Shown piece by piece: positions 43,753-52,699 of a stretch of DNA of 64,000 bases. The notes below the pieces were generated by a model that saw only the letters and a program-made list of their open reading frames with translations, searched no databases and was not told where the DNA came from. The stretch comes from JAHEGP01 sp963751595 (GTDB lineage: Bacteria > Pseudomonadota > Gammaproteobacteria > Pseudomonadales > JAHEGP01), in the NCBI GenBank assembly GCA_963751595.1, contig CAVVVC010000002.1, forward strand, positions 62,001 to 126,000, given 5' to 3'. The position numbers and the translations under genes are program-made. Every line of letters begins with the position of its first letter. Position 1 is the first letter of the stretch.

Positions 43753-45159
43753 TTAGCGAGCCGGAGTATTTTTCAGGTTCTTTTTCCTGGGTATACCCAG
43801 ACGCTGGCGCCGTTCCCACAGGCATTTTCGACTCACCCCCAGTTTACGGGCCAGCTCCGTTTCACTCATGCTGTCCTGGTGCTCGAGCACAAAGCGCTGG
43901 AAATAGTCTTCCAGTGAAAGGTTTTCGTCGGGCTCAACATCTGCGCGCCGAACACTGCGCAGGGACTCGACGCCTCGGAGGGAAGATGCGGATTGCGTGG
44001 CCACCCGCACCAGCTCCAGATCTATGTTGAGGAGGTCGTAGTCGATCTCGTCGCCGTCGCAGAGAATCACTGCCCGCTCCACGGCGTTTTGCAATTCTCT
44101 GACATTCCCCGGCCAGCGGTAGGTCGTAATGGCCTGTACCGCCTTGGGGGAGAAATGGAGCTGCCTGCCGTTGAGCTGCTTGCAACTGCGAACCAGGCAG
44201 GACTCGGCTATTTCGAGGATATCTTTGCCTCGATCCCGAAGTGGCGGCAGATTGAGCTGCATCACATTAATGCGGTAGTAGAGGTCTTCCCGAAATCGGC
44301 CATCCCTTGCCAGCTGCTTGAGATCCCGGTGGGTGGCGGCCAGCAGGCGAACGTCGACCTTGCGGGTCTGAACCGAGCCGATGGCGCGAATTTCGCCTTC
44401 CTGGAGGAAGCGCAGCAGACGCGCCTGGGCTTCAATCGGCAGTTCACCGATCTCGTCCAGAAACAGGGTGCCGCCATTCGCCGCCTCAATCAGGCCCATG
44501 CGGTTGTTGGCTGCCCCGGTGAACGCGCCTTTCTCATAGCCGAACAGTTCGGATTCAATCAGCGTTTCAGGGATAGCAGCGCAATTGACGGAAATCAGCG
44601 GTTTATCGGCTCTATGGCTGTGGGAGTGCAGGGCCTGTGCGACCAGCTCCTTGCCGGTTCCGGTCTCGCCATGAATCAGGATGGTGGTATTGGTGGGGGC
44701 GAATTTGCCTATCTGTTGGTAGAGTTTCTGCATGTCCTTGCAGTTGCCAATGAATCCCGGCATTGCTTCAGCTCCTCCAGGGTGGCTGATAGTTTGTGCC
44801 TGCTGCCGCCGGTTACTGCTGATAATTTCCTCTATCGCTTCGAGCATGTCATCGTGATCGTAGGGTTTGGCGATGTAGTCCACCGCGCCCATCTTCATTG
44901 AGTCAACCGCCGAGCGCAGGCTGGCATAGCTCGTCATGATGAGAACAGGGATATCGCCTGCCGGTTTTATCAGTGCTGTGCCTGGGTCCCCCGGCAGTCT
45001 CAAGTCGCTGATGATCAGATCGAAATGCTTGTTTTCGAGGCTGGCCAGCGCTTCTGCGACGGTGCCGGCCTCGGTCACAGCATACTGGTGGCGCTCGAGC
45101 AAGCGGCGCAAGGATTTACGAATAATTTGCTCGTCATCAACGATTAGGATAGAGGGCAT
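43753..45159 (-). CDS. cbrB: Sigma-54-dependent response regulator CbrB
   Basis: 468 residues from ATG 45159 (AGGAG 4-5 nt upstream). The receiver has Asp52 (LIISDLRLPG). The AAA+ domain has Walker A GETGTGKELVAQ, the sigma-54 contact loop GAFTGA and Walker B GGTLFLDEIGE. The C-terminal Fis-type helix-turn-helix ELARKLGVSRKCLWERRQRL closely resembles CbrB. It follows cbrA directly and pcnB lies downstream. CbrB governs carbon/nitrogen balance by activating sigma-54 promoters, foremost crcZ in Pseudomonas; a matching promoter is present just downstream. Confidence 0.93.
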   Translation of the reverse strand: MPSILIVDDEQIIRKSLRRLLERHQYAVTEAGTVAEALASLENKHFDLIISDLRLPGDPGTALIKPAGDIPVLIMTSYASLRSAVDSMKMGAVDYIAKPYDHDDMLEAIEEIISSNRRQQAQTISHPGGAEAMPGFIGNCKDMQKLYQQIGKFAPTNTTILIHGETGTGKELVAQALHSHSHRADKPLISVNCAAIPETLIESELFGYEKGAFTGAANNRMGLIEAANGGTLFLDEIGELPIEAQARLLRFLQEGEIRAIGSVQTRKVDVRLLAATHRDLKQLARDGRFREDLYYRINVMQLNLPPLRDRGKDILEIAESCLVRSCKQLNGRQLHFSPKAVQAITTYRWPGNVRELQNAVERAVILCDGDEIDYDLLNIDLELVRVATQSASSLRGVESLRSVRRADVEPDENLSLEDYFQRFVLEHQDSMSETELARKLGVSRKCLWERRQRLGIPRKKNLKNTPAR

Positions 45160-45244
45160 GGCGCTCCTGCAAACATCATTGGCAAATTTAACCATTTGCT
45201 TATGCGGAAATAACCATAACCGGAATATCGGCCTTTGCCAATGC

Positions 45245-48223
45245 TCATATTGACCAGTCGGCGGAATTGCCCGGGTCGCCGCGGGGCAGTTCAATAGTGA
45301 CCCTGGTGCCAGCCCTGGTGCCCACCGCCAGCGGGCTCTCTACTCGGATTTTTCCCCCGTGTGCCTCGACAATGCTGTATACCACGGCAAGACCGAGACC
45401 GGTTCCCTGGCCAGGTTCCTTGGTCGTGAAAAAGGGTTCCCAGATGTGTTCCTGCTGTACCGGATCAATGCCGCTTCCGGGGTCGGTAACCGCGACCGCA
45501 ACCATACTGGCATTCAGCAGCCAACTGTCGACAGCAATCTGCTGATTGGGCGTGCAGGCATCCCTGGCGTTGCTGAGCAGGTTTAGGAATACCTGGGTGA
45601 GGCGCTGCTGATTGCCTACCACGAGGTACTGTCCATCGGAGTTGTTGAGGTAGCGAACCGGCTGCGATTCCTTGTCGAGCAGGAGGAGGTTGATGGCTTC
45701 GTTGACGCAGTCGTACAGGCAGATGTTGTCCCGGCTGTGTATTTCTGTGTGCTTGCCGCCGTGGGAAAAGTTGACCAGGGTTTGGACGATGGCACTGATA
45801 CGCCCGGTTTGGGTCAGAATATCGTCTGCGATTTCCTGCAACTCGGGGTCTTCGTTCTCGGCGCGCAGGTTCTGCGCCAGGCAAGCTATGCCGGTAACCG
45901 GATTGCCGATTTCGTGGGCCACCCCGGCGGCCACCCGGCCCAGGGAAGCGAGGCGCTCGCTGTGGATCAGTTCATCTTCCAGGAGCTGGGCTTCGGTCAC
46001 ATCCTCCACCAGGATGATGGTATCGCCGCTGTGACCGGGGTTCAGGCCGGAATGGGTTTTTTGCAGGTTGACCAGACGGCGAGCGTTTTCGATCACCAGC
46101 TCTCGTTTCAGCTGGCGGTTTTCCTTCCTGGCCGCAAAATCCAGCAACAAATAGCCCCAGGGCGGGGGCATATTGTCGGCGAGGGCACCGGTAACGTAGT
46201 CGGCGGGAATTCCGCTCAGCTTCTCCAGGGCACTATTCCAGAGTACGATCTCGTGATCCTGACCCAGGATACAGGCGCCCATGGGTAAATCGAGCAAGGT
46301 CTGGCGATAGAAGCGCCGGAGGCCATCCAGTCCGGCGGCGAGCCCGGTAAGTTGCTGCTGCTCCAGTTCGAGTCGGGTTTCGACCAGGTGAATATCCTCG
46401 GTCGTTATAAGGCCCGTATTTGCATTGTAAGGTAACAGGCGATTAACGGTGTGGTTCGCCACCGTGGCCCCGAACAATCCCGACAGGTTGGCCTCGATCT
46501 GGTTGCGCAGGCGGCGCAGCGCATAGGGGCGTGATTCGCTCTCCTCGAGCTGGAGCGCCTGCATGGCTCTATCGACTTCCCTTTGCGCCACGTTTTTCCC
46601 CAGTGCTGTCGCCAGTGCCTGTCGAATCGCCTGGACGGAGCCGAACGCCAGGCTCTGGCGCTGTGGGCGGGCTAGCTTATCGACAGAGCACAACTCGGCA
46701 GCGGCTTTTTCGTCGTCAGAGGTGCCGGTGGTGGCGGACACCAGCACCATGACGATGATGTTGAGGCTGAAGCAAAAGAGAATTAGGCTGGGCCAGTTGT
46801 CCCCGGGCTGGCCAAAGCCCGAGACCGCCGTCATCAGGGTCGGCCCGGTTGTGCTCAGTGCAGGAAGAAACAGGGTGAGCAGCCAGGCAAGCATCCCGCT
46901 CGCCAATCCGGCGACAAACCCTTTGCGGTTTACCCCCGGCGCATAGAGCAGCGCCACGGTTCCAGGCAGGAATTGCAGTGCGGCGGAAAAGCCGGAGATC
47001 CCCAGTGCCGAGAGATTGCCCTGATACCTGAAAGTGAGGTAGAAGACCAAACCCGCTAGCATAATTGCGGCGATCAAGGACCGTTTGACCCACACGATCC
47101 AGCGGTAGATATCGGTGCTGGTGTCGGGCTGGTAAAAAGGCAAGATGAGATGGTTCAGGCACATCGATGCCAGCGCCAGGGTCGACACAATGATAATGCC
47201 GCTCGCAGCGGACAGCCCGCCAATAAAAGTGATGGCGCATAACAGGGGTGAGTCGAGGCTGATGCCGATACCGAGGGTGTAGTACTCTGGAGCAAGCTCG
47301 GCACCCTGGGCCATTGCCCCCCAGAGGATTGGCAGTACCGGGAGGCTGATGATCAGCATTAGCAGGGGCAGGCCCCAGACAGAAGCCCGCAGGGATTCGC
47401 GCGAGGGGTTGACCGAAAACGCCATGTGAAACATGTGGGGCATGCCGATTGCCGCGGCGAAAGAAATCAGCATAAGCACTCGCCCCATGTCATTGGAACC
47501 CTGGTTATTGAGCTTCTGTAGTGCCTCAGGATTGGCGCCCAGCCAGCGTTCGAGCCCCTCCAGTCCGCCAAAGATGCCGAACAGCGATGCACAGCCGATA
47601 GCGATCAAGGTCAGGGTCTTGACCAGGGTTTCGAAGGCGATGGCCAGCACCAGCCCGTTCTGGCGTCGCCCGGGGGTAGCTTCCCCGGCGCCGTAGAGCA
47701 TGGTGAAAAGCGCGATGATGGCACAGAAAGCCAGCGCAACACCGGGTTGTGGCAGGGTGCTTCCCGCCAGTTGACTGTCAGTGCTTGTCAGGATTTGCAC
47801 GGTATCGGTTACTGCTTTGATCTGCAGTGCCATGATGGGAAGAATACTGACCGTGAGGAATATCGAGACCAGGGCTCCCGCCCACTGGGAGCGATAGCGA
47901 AACGTAAGGAGGTCGGCGAGTGATGCCAATTGGTTGGCGCGACAGATGCGTTGTAATGGCATCAACAACAATGGACCGAGCAGAAAAAAGCCGGCGATGC
48001 CCAGGTAGTAATTCAGAAAATTGTAGCCGTAGTCATGGGCCAGGCCGACAACGCCGTAAAATGCCAGTGCGCTGGCAAAGACACCCAGGGACATGACATA
48101 TACCAGGGGGTGTCGCACCAACCGATGGGGAATCCAGCCGCGGTTGGTGCTGTAGGCGATCCCGAACAAGGCCAACACGTAGACCAGCCCGATGGCAAAG
48201 ATATCGGCGGCGTCAAGCCCCAC
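45245..48223 (-). CDS. cbrA: Sensor histidine kinase CbrA with SLC5-type transporter domain
   Basis: 992 residues. The first ~520 residues form a sodium/solute-symporter-like (SLC5) membrane domain of about 13 helices. A linker and a PAS-like segment (PMGACILGQDHEIVLWN) follow, then HisKA with the phospho-histidine in GVAHEIGNPVTGIACLAQNL, and the ATPase domain (NLLSNARDAC; GQGTGLGLAVVYSIVEAHGG). Pseudomonas CbrA is about 983 residues. GTG 48223 is chosen since the homologous part starts at ADIFAIGLVY; it overlaps the small upstream gene by 11 nt. The TTG further upstream has no support. CbrA phosphorylates CbrB; histidine uptake has been linked to its symporter domain in Pseudomonas. Confidence 0.93.
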   Translation of the reverse strand: MGLDAADIFAIGLVYVLALFGIAYSTNRGWIPHRLVRHPLVYVMSLGVFASALAFYGVVGLAHDYGYNFLNYYLGIAGFFLLGPLLLMPLQRICRANQLASLADLLTFRYRSQWAGALVSIFLTVSILPIMALQIKAVTDTVQILTSTDSQLAGSTLPQPGVALAFCAIIALFTMLYGAGEATPGRRQNGLVLAIAFETLVKTLTLIAIGCASLFGIFGGLEGLERWLGANPEALQKLNNQGSNDMGRVLMLISFAAAIGMPHMFHMAFSVNPSRESLRASVWGLPLLMLIISLPVLPILWGAMAQGAELAPEYYTLGIGISLDSPLLCAITFIGGLSAASGIIIVSTLALASMCLNHLILPFYQPDTSTDIYRWIVWVKRSLIAAIMLAGLVFYLTFRYQGNLSALGISGFSAALQFLPGTVALLYAPGVNRKGFVAGLASGMLAWLLTLFLPALSTTGPTLMTAVSGFGQPGDNWPSLILFCFSLNIIVMVLVSATTGTSDDEKAAAELCSVDKLARPQRQSLAFGSVQAIRQALATALGKNVAQREVDRAMQALQLEESESRPYALRRLRNQIEANLSGLFGATVANHTVNRLLPYNANTGLITTEDIHLVETRLELEQQQLTGLAAGLDGLRRFYRQTLLDLPMGACILGQDHEIVLWNSALEKLSGIPADYVTGALADNMPPPWGYLLLDFAARKENRQLKRELVIENARRLVNLQKTHSGLNPGHSGDTIILVEDVTEAQLLEDELIHSERLASLGRVAAGVAHEIGNPVTGIACLAQNLRAENEDPELQEIADDILTQTGRISAIVQTLVNFSHGGKHTEIHSRDNICLYDCVNEAINLLLLDKESQPVRYLNNSDGQYLVVGNQQRLTQVFLNLLSNARDACTPNQQIAVDSWLLNASMVAVAVTDPGSGIDPVQQEHIWEPFFTTKEPGQGTGLGLAVVYSIVEAHGGKIRVESPLAVGTRAGTRVTIELPRGDPGNSADWSI

Positions 48224-48383
48224 GTTTGCCGACCCAGTATTGTATGCCCAGGGCAAGCACGACAATGGCCAGCCAGACGCTGTAGGGGCGGTACCAGGCG
48301 CCGCTGCCGGCCCACTCCTTGATCATCGGCTCAAAAACGAAAAGCACGAAAATGATTAGCAATAAAGAGCGTTGCGCCAGCAT
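48213..48383 (-). CDS. Small membrane protein CbrX-like, overlapping cbrA
   Basis: 56 residues with two hydrophobic segments (SLLLIIFVLFVFEPMI and VWLAIVVLALGIQYWVG). Its stop codon (48213-48215) lies inside the cbrA gene, 11 nt overlapping the predicted cbrA GTG. Position, size and overlap correspond to the small ORF cbrX described upstream of cbrA in Pseudomonas, thought to couple cbrA translation. ATG 48383 has only a weak ribosome-binding site (TGGGA). Confidence 0.75.
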   Translation of the reverse strand: MLAQRSLLLIIFVLFVFEPMIKEWAGSGAWYRPYSVWLAIVVLALGIQYWVGKRGA

Positions 48384-48570
48384 AGGATAATCCCACAGTC
48401 GGCGAGTCGATGCCCGGGCCGGGAGGCATTCCGGACGCATGGCAGAAGGTGTCGCGATAGTAACCAAGCGAGCCCTGGGCTGCAAACGCCACCGGCCGGG
48501 ACCCGGATGGAGTTTGCTGTCCTAAACCGCGATCACAGGCGGGTAGCGATGCGTTCGCAGGTCAGCAGGG

Positions 48571-49461
48571 TTAGCCGCGGGGATTCTGATCACAGTAAAC
48601 CCTTGCCATCGCGCGGGGAACGCTATCACGCTTCCAGGAGCGGGCTGCCCAGCGCAGCAGGCTTGTACTATCGCCAGGGGGAGTCGGGGGCAGTGCCTGA
48701 CCGAGAAATTGCAGCGCGGCCGACAGATTGTTCACCGCGGCCCGGCCCTCGATCGCGGGCGACAGGTTTTGTTTGCTCAGCTTCTGACCGTCAGCCGTGC
48801 TTGCTACCGGGATGTGGCCGTAGACAGGGGTGGGGAGACCCAGCAATTGCTGGAGATAAATCTGGCGGCCGCAGGATTCGATCAGGTCGGCACCGCGAAT
48901 AATATGGGTAATGTCGCTGTCTGCGTCGTCCACCACGACTGCAAGCTGATAGGCATAGAGGCGGTCTTTGCGGCGGAGAACAAAGTCGCCGTTCTCTCTC
49001 AGCGGGGAGGTCGACTGGGGCCCCTGGAAAAGATCGGTAAACCTTATCGTCCGCCTGTCGAGCCTTACTCGGCAGGCGCAGCTATCGCTGTCAGGGAGAG
49101 CTCGGTCGCGGCAACGACCCCGATAGATGCCACCGGCCCGGGTGAGCATCGCCCGGGTGCAGTCGCAAAAATACAACAGTTGCCGGTCTTGCAGGGTTTT
49201 CAGGGCCGAAGCGTAGGCGCCGTTGCGCTGGCTTTGCCAGCAAATATCGCCGTCCCAGTGCAGGCCATGAGCGCGCAGTGCGTCAATGATTTGCCGGGCT
49301 GCCCCCGGTACTTCCCGGGGCGGGTCAAGATCGTCGATGCGCAACAACCAGCTGCCGCCATGGGCGCGGGCATCAAGATAGCTTGCCAGTGCTGCGACCA
49401 GTGAACCAAAGTGCAGTGGGCCGGAGGGTGATGGCGCGAATCTACCGATATAGCGTTGCAT
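48571..49461 (-). CDS. gluQ: Glutamyl-Q tRNA(Asp) synthetase
   Basis: 296 residues: a truncated glutamyl-tRNA synthetase without anticodon-binding domain. GRFAPSPSGPLHFGSLVAALAS has the HIGH-like motif, CDCT...YRGRC the zinc-binding cysteines, and DGQKLSKQN the KMSKS-like loop. It attaches glutamate to queuosine-34 of tRNA-Asp. Encoded after dksA, as in E. coli and Pseudomonas. Confidence 0.95.
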   Translation of the reverse strand: MQRYIGRFAPSPSGPLHFGSLVAALASYLDARAHGGSWLLRIDDLDPPREVPGAARQIIDALRAHGLHWDGDICWQSQRNGAYASALKTLQDRQLLYFCDCTRAMLTRAGGIYRGRCRDRALPDSDSCACRVRLDRRTIRFTDLFQGPQSTSPLRENGDFVLRRKDRLYAYQLAVVVDDADSDITHIIRGADLIESCGRQIYLQQLLGLPTPVYGHIPVASTADGQKLSKQNLSPAIEGRAAVNNLSAALQFLGQALPPTPPGDSTSLLRWAARSWKRDSVPRAMARVYCDQNPRG

Positions 49462-49563
49462 GACTCAGGTTGTGACACGGGCCTCTACCGCGGCCGTGCC
49501 AGCGTATCGAGCAGGGGTTTCGCAGGCCTGTTGCCGGGGCATCAGCCCGGGGCGGGTGATGGT

Positions 49564-50202
49564 CTACCCGCGCTGCTGCTTTTCGCGTATTTCGTCGAGG
49601 GTTTTGCAATCGATACACAGGTTTGCAGTGGGGCGTGCCTCAAGCCGCTTAATGCCGATTTCAACGCCACAGGAGTTACAGAACCCGTAATCGTCCTGGT
49701 CTATCAGCTCAAGCGTAGACTCGATTTTCTTGATCAGTTTGCGCTCGCGATCGCGGGTCCTGAGCTCCAGGCTGAACTCTTCCTCCTGAGTGGCTCGATC
49801 AGCGGGGTCAGGGAAATTGGCCGCTTCGTCCTTCATGTGAGAGACCGTTCGATCAACCTCTTCCATCAACTCGGCTTTCCAGGCCAGCAGAATCTGGCTG
49901 AAATGCTTGCGCTGGGCCTCGTTCATGTACTCTTCACCACGCTTGGCCTGATAGGGCTCAAAGTTGGTGAAATTGCCACTGCTTTTCCTTGCCCCGGGGG
50001 CAGCACTTCGCGAGCGTCCGGTCGTTGCGGCTTTCCTCGGCTTTGCGGGCTTTTTGCTACCCGTTTTTGCGGCAGCGCTGGTTGTTTCCGCCTTTTTGCT
50101 TGCCGGTGCCTTTGCTTTGGATGCCTTGGCAGGTGGCGTGGTGGTGGCTTTTCCAGAGCTGTCAGTTTTCGCTTTGGATTTCGCTTTGGCTTTTGCTGGC
50201 AT
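49564..50202 (-). CDS. dksA: RNA polymerase-binding transcription factor DksA with long Lys/Ala-rich N-terminal extension
   Basis: 212 residues against ~150 for typical DksA. Residues ~76-212 are a complete DksA: YMNEAQRKHFSQILLAWK, the coiled-coil tip region DPADRATQEEEF with the conserved D-x-x-D/A pattern, and a zinc finger CNSCG...CIDC. Residues 1-75 form a low-complexity, basic Lys/Ala/Ser/Pro stretch (AKAKSKAKTDSSGKA; KKPAKPRKAATTG). GGAG 6 nt upstream supports ATG 50202 over ATG 50208. DksA acts with ppGpp on rRNA and amino-acid promoters. The extension resembles histone-H1-like tails and might bind nucleic acid (inference). Confidence 0.93.
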   Translation of the reverse strand: MPAKAKAKSKAKTDSSGKATTTPPAKASKAKAPASKKAETTSAAAKTGSKKPAKPRKAATTGRSRSAAPGARKSSGNFTNFEPYQAKRGEEYMNEAQRKHFSQILLAWKAELMEEVDRTVSHMKDEAANFPDPADRATQEEEFSLELRTRDRERKLIKKIESTLELIDQDDYGFCNSCGVEIGIKRLEARPTANLCIDCKTLDEIREKQQRG

Positions 50203-50398
50203 ATACATCTCCGGTTTTCTGCGCGTCGCCTCAGCAGAGCGAGCATGGGACCCTGGGGCCCTTTTTAAAGCCCGCCAACTTTACTACGACTATTGCTGTG
50301 GTCAAGCGCTGTTTCGCCAAAATTAGCCTATCTGGCGCAGTATTGCATAGCTTTACCCGGTTACAATATAGACGCACTGACAAATTGGTGGAGCCAAG

Positions 50399-51556
50399 AT
50401 GCGACGATGGGCATCCCGTGTCGATGAAATCGAGCCGTTTCGTGTTGTTGAGATTCTTACCCGTGCCCGCGAGCTGGAAGCGCAGGGGCGCGACATCCTC
50501 CACCTCTCGGCGGGTGAACCAGATTTTACCACGCCAGCTCCGGTCTGCGAGGCGGCAACAGCGGCGCTTGCGGCCGGCCACACCTACTATACCCCTGCAG
50601 CGGGGCTCGGCGAACTTCGCCAGGCGATAGCCGACTGGTATTTGTCTCGGTATGGGGTTGAGGTGGCCCCCGGACGCATTTTCATTACGCCCGGTGCCTC
50701 CGGGGCCATTCTTCTGGTAGCAGGCTTGTTGATGAACCCGGGGGATGGGTTGTTATTGCCCGACCCCGGCTATCCATGCAACCGGCAGATCATGAGGCTG
50801 GTGGAGGGCGAAGGCCAACTGGTGCCGGTGTGGGCCGCAGACCGCTATCAATTGACAACCGCCGCAATAGATGCGCACTGGCGGCAAAACACCATTGGCG
50901 CGATGGTAGCATCGCCTGCCAACCCCACCGGAGAGATGCTCGACATCCACGGATTGCACCAGCTTTGGGGCGCGCTGCAGCGTCGCGGCGGGCACTTGAT
51001 TGTCGACGAGATCTACCATGGGCTGGACTATGAGGCCCCCGCCCCCACCGTTTTGTCGGTAACCCAGGAGGCGTTCGTAGTAAACAGCTTTTCAAAGTAT
51101 TTCGGTATGACCGGTTGGCGCCTGGGCTGGCTGGTGGCGCCTGACTGGGCGATTTCCGGCCTGGAAAAACTTGCCCAGAATCTGTTTATCTCTCTATCTA
51201 CCCCGGCCCAGTATGGTGCCCTGGCCTGCTTTGAGCCGGTAACCCTTGACCTGCTGAATCAGCGTCGTGACCAGTTTCGACTGCGCCGGGATTACCTGTT
51301 GCCCGAGCTGCGCCGCCTGGGCTTCGACATTCCACACATCCCGGCGGGTGGCTATTATCTTTATGCGGGTATCGAGAGCTTTGGTGTTTCCAGCGAACAA
51401 TTCTGTTCCCAACTTCTGGAGGAGCATGGCATTGCCCTGACGCCTGGCACCGACTTTGGCCGTCACCAGGCCGAGCAGCATGTGCGTTTCGCCTATACCA
51501 CCAGTATGGAAGCGCTGGAGCAGACGGTGGCCCGCTTGCGGGCGTTCTGCCTGTGA
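50399..51556 (+). CDS. PLP-dependent class I/II aminotransferase
   Basis: 385 residues, fold type I. LSAGEPDFTTP, PSNPTGE-like SPANPTGEMLDI, VDEIYHGLDY and the PLP lysine in NSFSKYFGMTGWRLGW are all present. Substrate not assigned; such genes next to dksA in Pseudomonas are annotated as aspartate-type aminotransferases. ATG 50399 follows GGAG. The stop overlaps the sfsA start by 4 nt. Confidence 0.9.
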   Translation: MRRWASRVDEIEPFRVVEILTRARELEAQGRDILHLSAGEPDFTTPAPVCEAATAALAAGHTYYTPAAGLGELRQAIADWYLSRYGVEVAPGRIFITPGASGAILLVAGLLMNPGDGLLLPDPGYPCNRQIMRLVEGEGQLVPVWAADRYQLTTAAIDAHWRQNTIGAMVASPANPTGEMLDIHGLHQLWGALQRRGGHLIVDEIYHGLDYEAPAPTVLSVTQEAFVVNSFSKYFGMTGWRLGWLVAPDWAISGLEKLAQNLFISLSTPAQYGALACFEPVTLDLLNQRRDQFRLRRDYLLPELRRLGFDIPHIPAGGYYLYAGIESFGVSSEQFCSQLLEEHGIALTPGTDFGRHQAEQHVRFAYTTSMEALEQTVARLRAFCL

Positions 51557-52266
51557 CCCCATTCGATCCGCCACTGGTGCCAGGCCGCCTGGTTCGGCGT
51601 TACCAGCGCTTCCTCGCCGACGTAGAGCTCGGGGATGGGGAACTGGTGACCAGTCACTGCCCCAATACCGGCGCTATGACAGGCTGCCAGACACCCGGGA
51701 GCAGGGTATGGCTGCAACCATCAAATAATCCGCGCCGCAAGCTGGCAACTACCTGGGAATTGGTTGAGACCAGTAGTGGTCTTGCGTGCATCCATTCGGC
51801 GCGTGCCAACCGGGTGCTGGAGCAAGCACTGCTGGATGGGGCGGTGCCGGACTTGGAGGGTTTCGACAAGCTGCAAAGGGAAGTGCGCTTCGGTGGTGAG
51901 AACAGTCGCGCGGATTTCTTGCTCGATTTTGCCGGCAAGCCATGCTTCATGGAAGTGAAGAGCGTCACCCTCGCCATCGGCGGGGGGGTGGGCCTGTTTC
52001 CGGATGCGGTCAGCAAGCGTGCTTGCCGGCATTTACGTGAGCTGATGGCAGTCAGGCGCGATGGCGCAAGGGCCCTGCTCTGTTTTGTCGTTATGCATAA
52101 CGGTATCGAGGAAGTCTATCCCGCAGACCAGATAGATCCGCAGTACGGGGAAACTCTGCGCGTTGCGCAGACCCAGGGTGTGGAGCTCCTCGCCTGCCGG
52201 GCCCGGGTAAGCGAATCTCAAATTGCAATTACCGGGACATTGCCGGTGGTGTTGCCGGAGTTATGA
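51553..52266 (+). CDS. sfsA: SfsA DNA/RNA nuclease family protein
   Basis: 237 residues. PLVPGRLVRRYQRFLADV opens an OB-like region; GAMTGCQTPGSRVWL, RANRVLEQALLDGAV, NSRADFLLD and EVKSVTL (the PD-(D/E)XK-like ExK motif) are SfsA signatures. First described as a sugar-fermentation stimulation protein; the nuclease activity is reported for E. coli. GTG start overlapping the aminotransferase by 4 nt indicates translational coupling. Confidence 0.94.
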   Translation: MTPFDPPLVPGRLVRRYQRFLADVELGDGELVTSHCPNTGAMTGCQTPGSRVWLQPSNNPRRKLATTWELVETSSGLACIHSARANRVLEQALLDGAVPDLEGFDKLQREVRFGGENSRADFLLDFAGKPCFMEVKSVTLAIGGGVGLFPDAVSKRACRHLRELMAVRRDGARALLCFVVMHNGIEEVYPADQIDPQYGETLRVAQTQGVELLACRARVSESQIAITGTLPVVLPEL

Positions 52267-52301
52267 TCGGCTGGCCGGCAGAGTGCCGCTGCAGGCGTTC
52301 G

Positions 52302-52622
52302 TTACTCTATTACGATGTTGCCCCGGCTTATCGAAAAAGGAATCGCCTGCAGGTATTCGCCCAGGCATGGGCCAGCGACGCACTTGCCGGACTCTATTCT
52401 GAAGAGTGCGCCGTGAGTCGAGCACTGAATCAGTTGTCCTTCACTGTCCAGGAACTGATCGGCAACCCACTCCAGTTCGACTCCAAGGTGCGGGCAGCTG
52501 TTGAGGTAGACATAAATGTCCCCGTCATGGTTTTTCACCACCAGACAACTGGATTCGCCCAGCGTGAAGCCGCGGCTGGTGCCTGGGGCGATTGCTTCCG
52601 CTGGGCAGAGCAGTGAAGGCAT
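52302..52622 (-). CDS. Rieske [2Fe-2S] ferredoxin-like protein
   Basis: 106 residues forming one Rieske domain: SCPHLGVELEW and CSTHGALFRIESGKCVAGPC supply the Cys-x-His and Cys-x-x-His cluster ligands. Small stand-alone Rieske proteins of this kind transfer electrons, with partner unknown here. The gene converges on sfsA. Confidence 0.88.
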   Translation of the reverse strand: MPSLLCPAEAIAPGTSRGFTLGESSCLVVKNHDGDIYVYLNSCPHLGVELEWVADQFLDSEGQLIQCSTHGALFRIESGKCVAGPCLGEYLQAIPFSISRGNIVIE

Positions 52623-52699
52623 GGTGGTGTCTCCTTTGCACTGGGGTGGCAGGCGCCCGTGCGCTGTCTGGTGATGATTCGGATTAGCTGGGATGGGTA

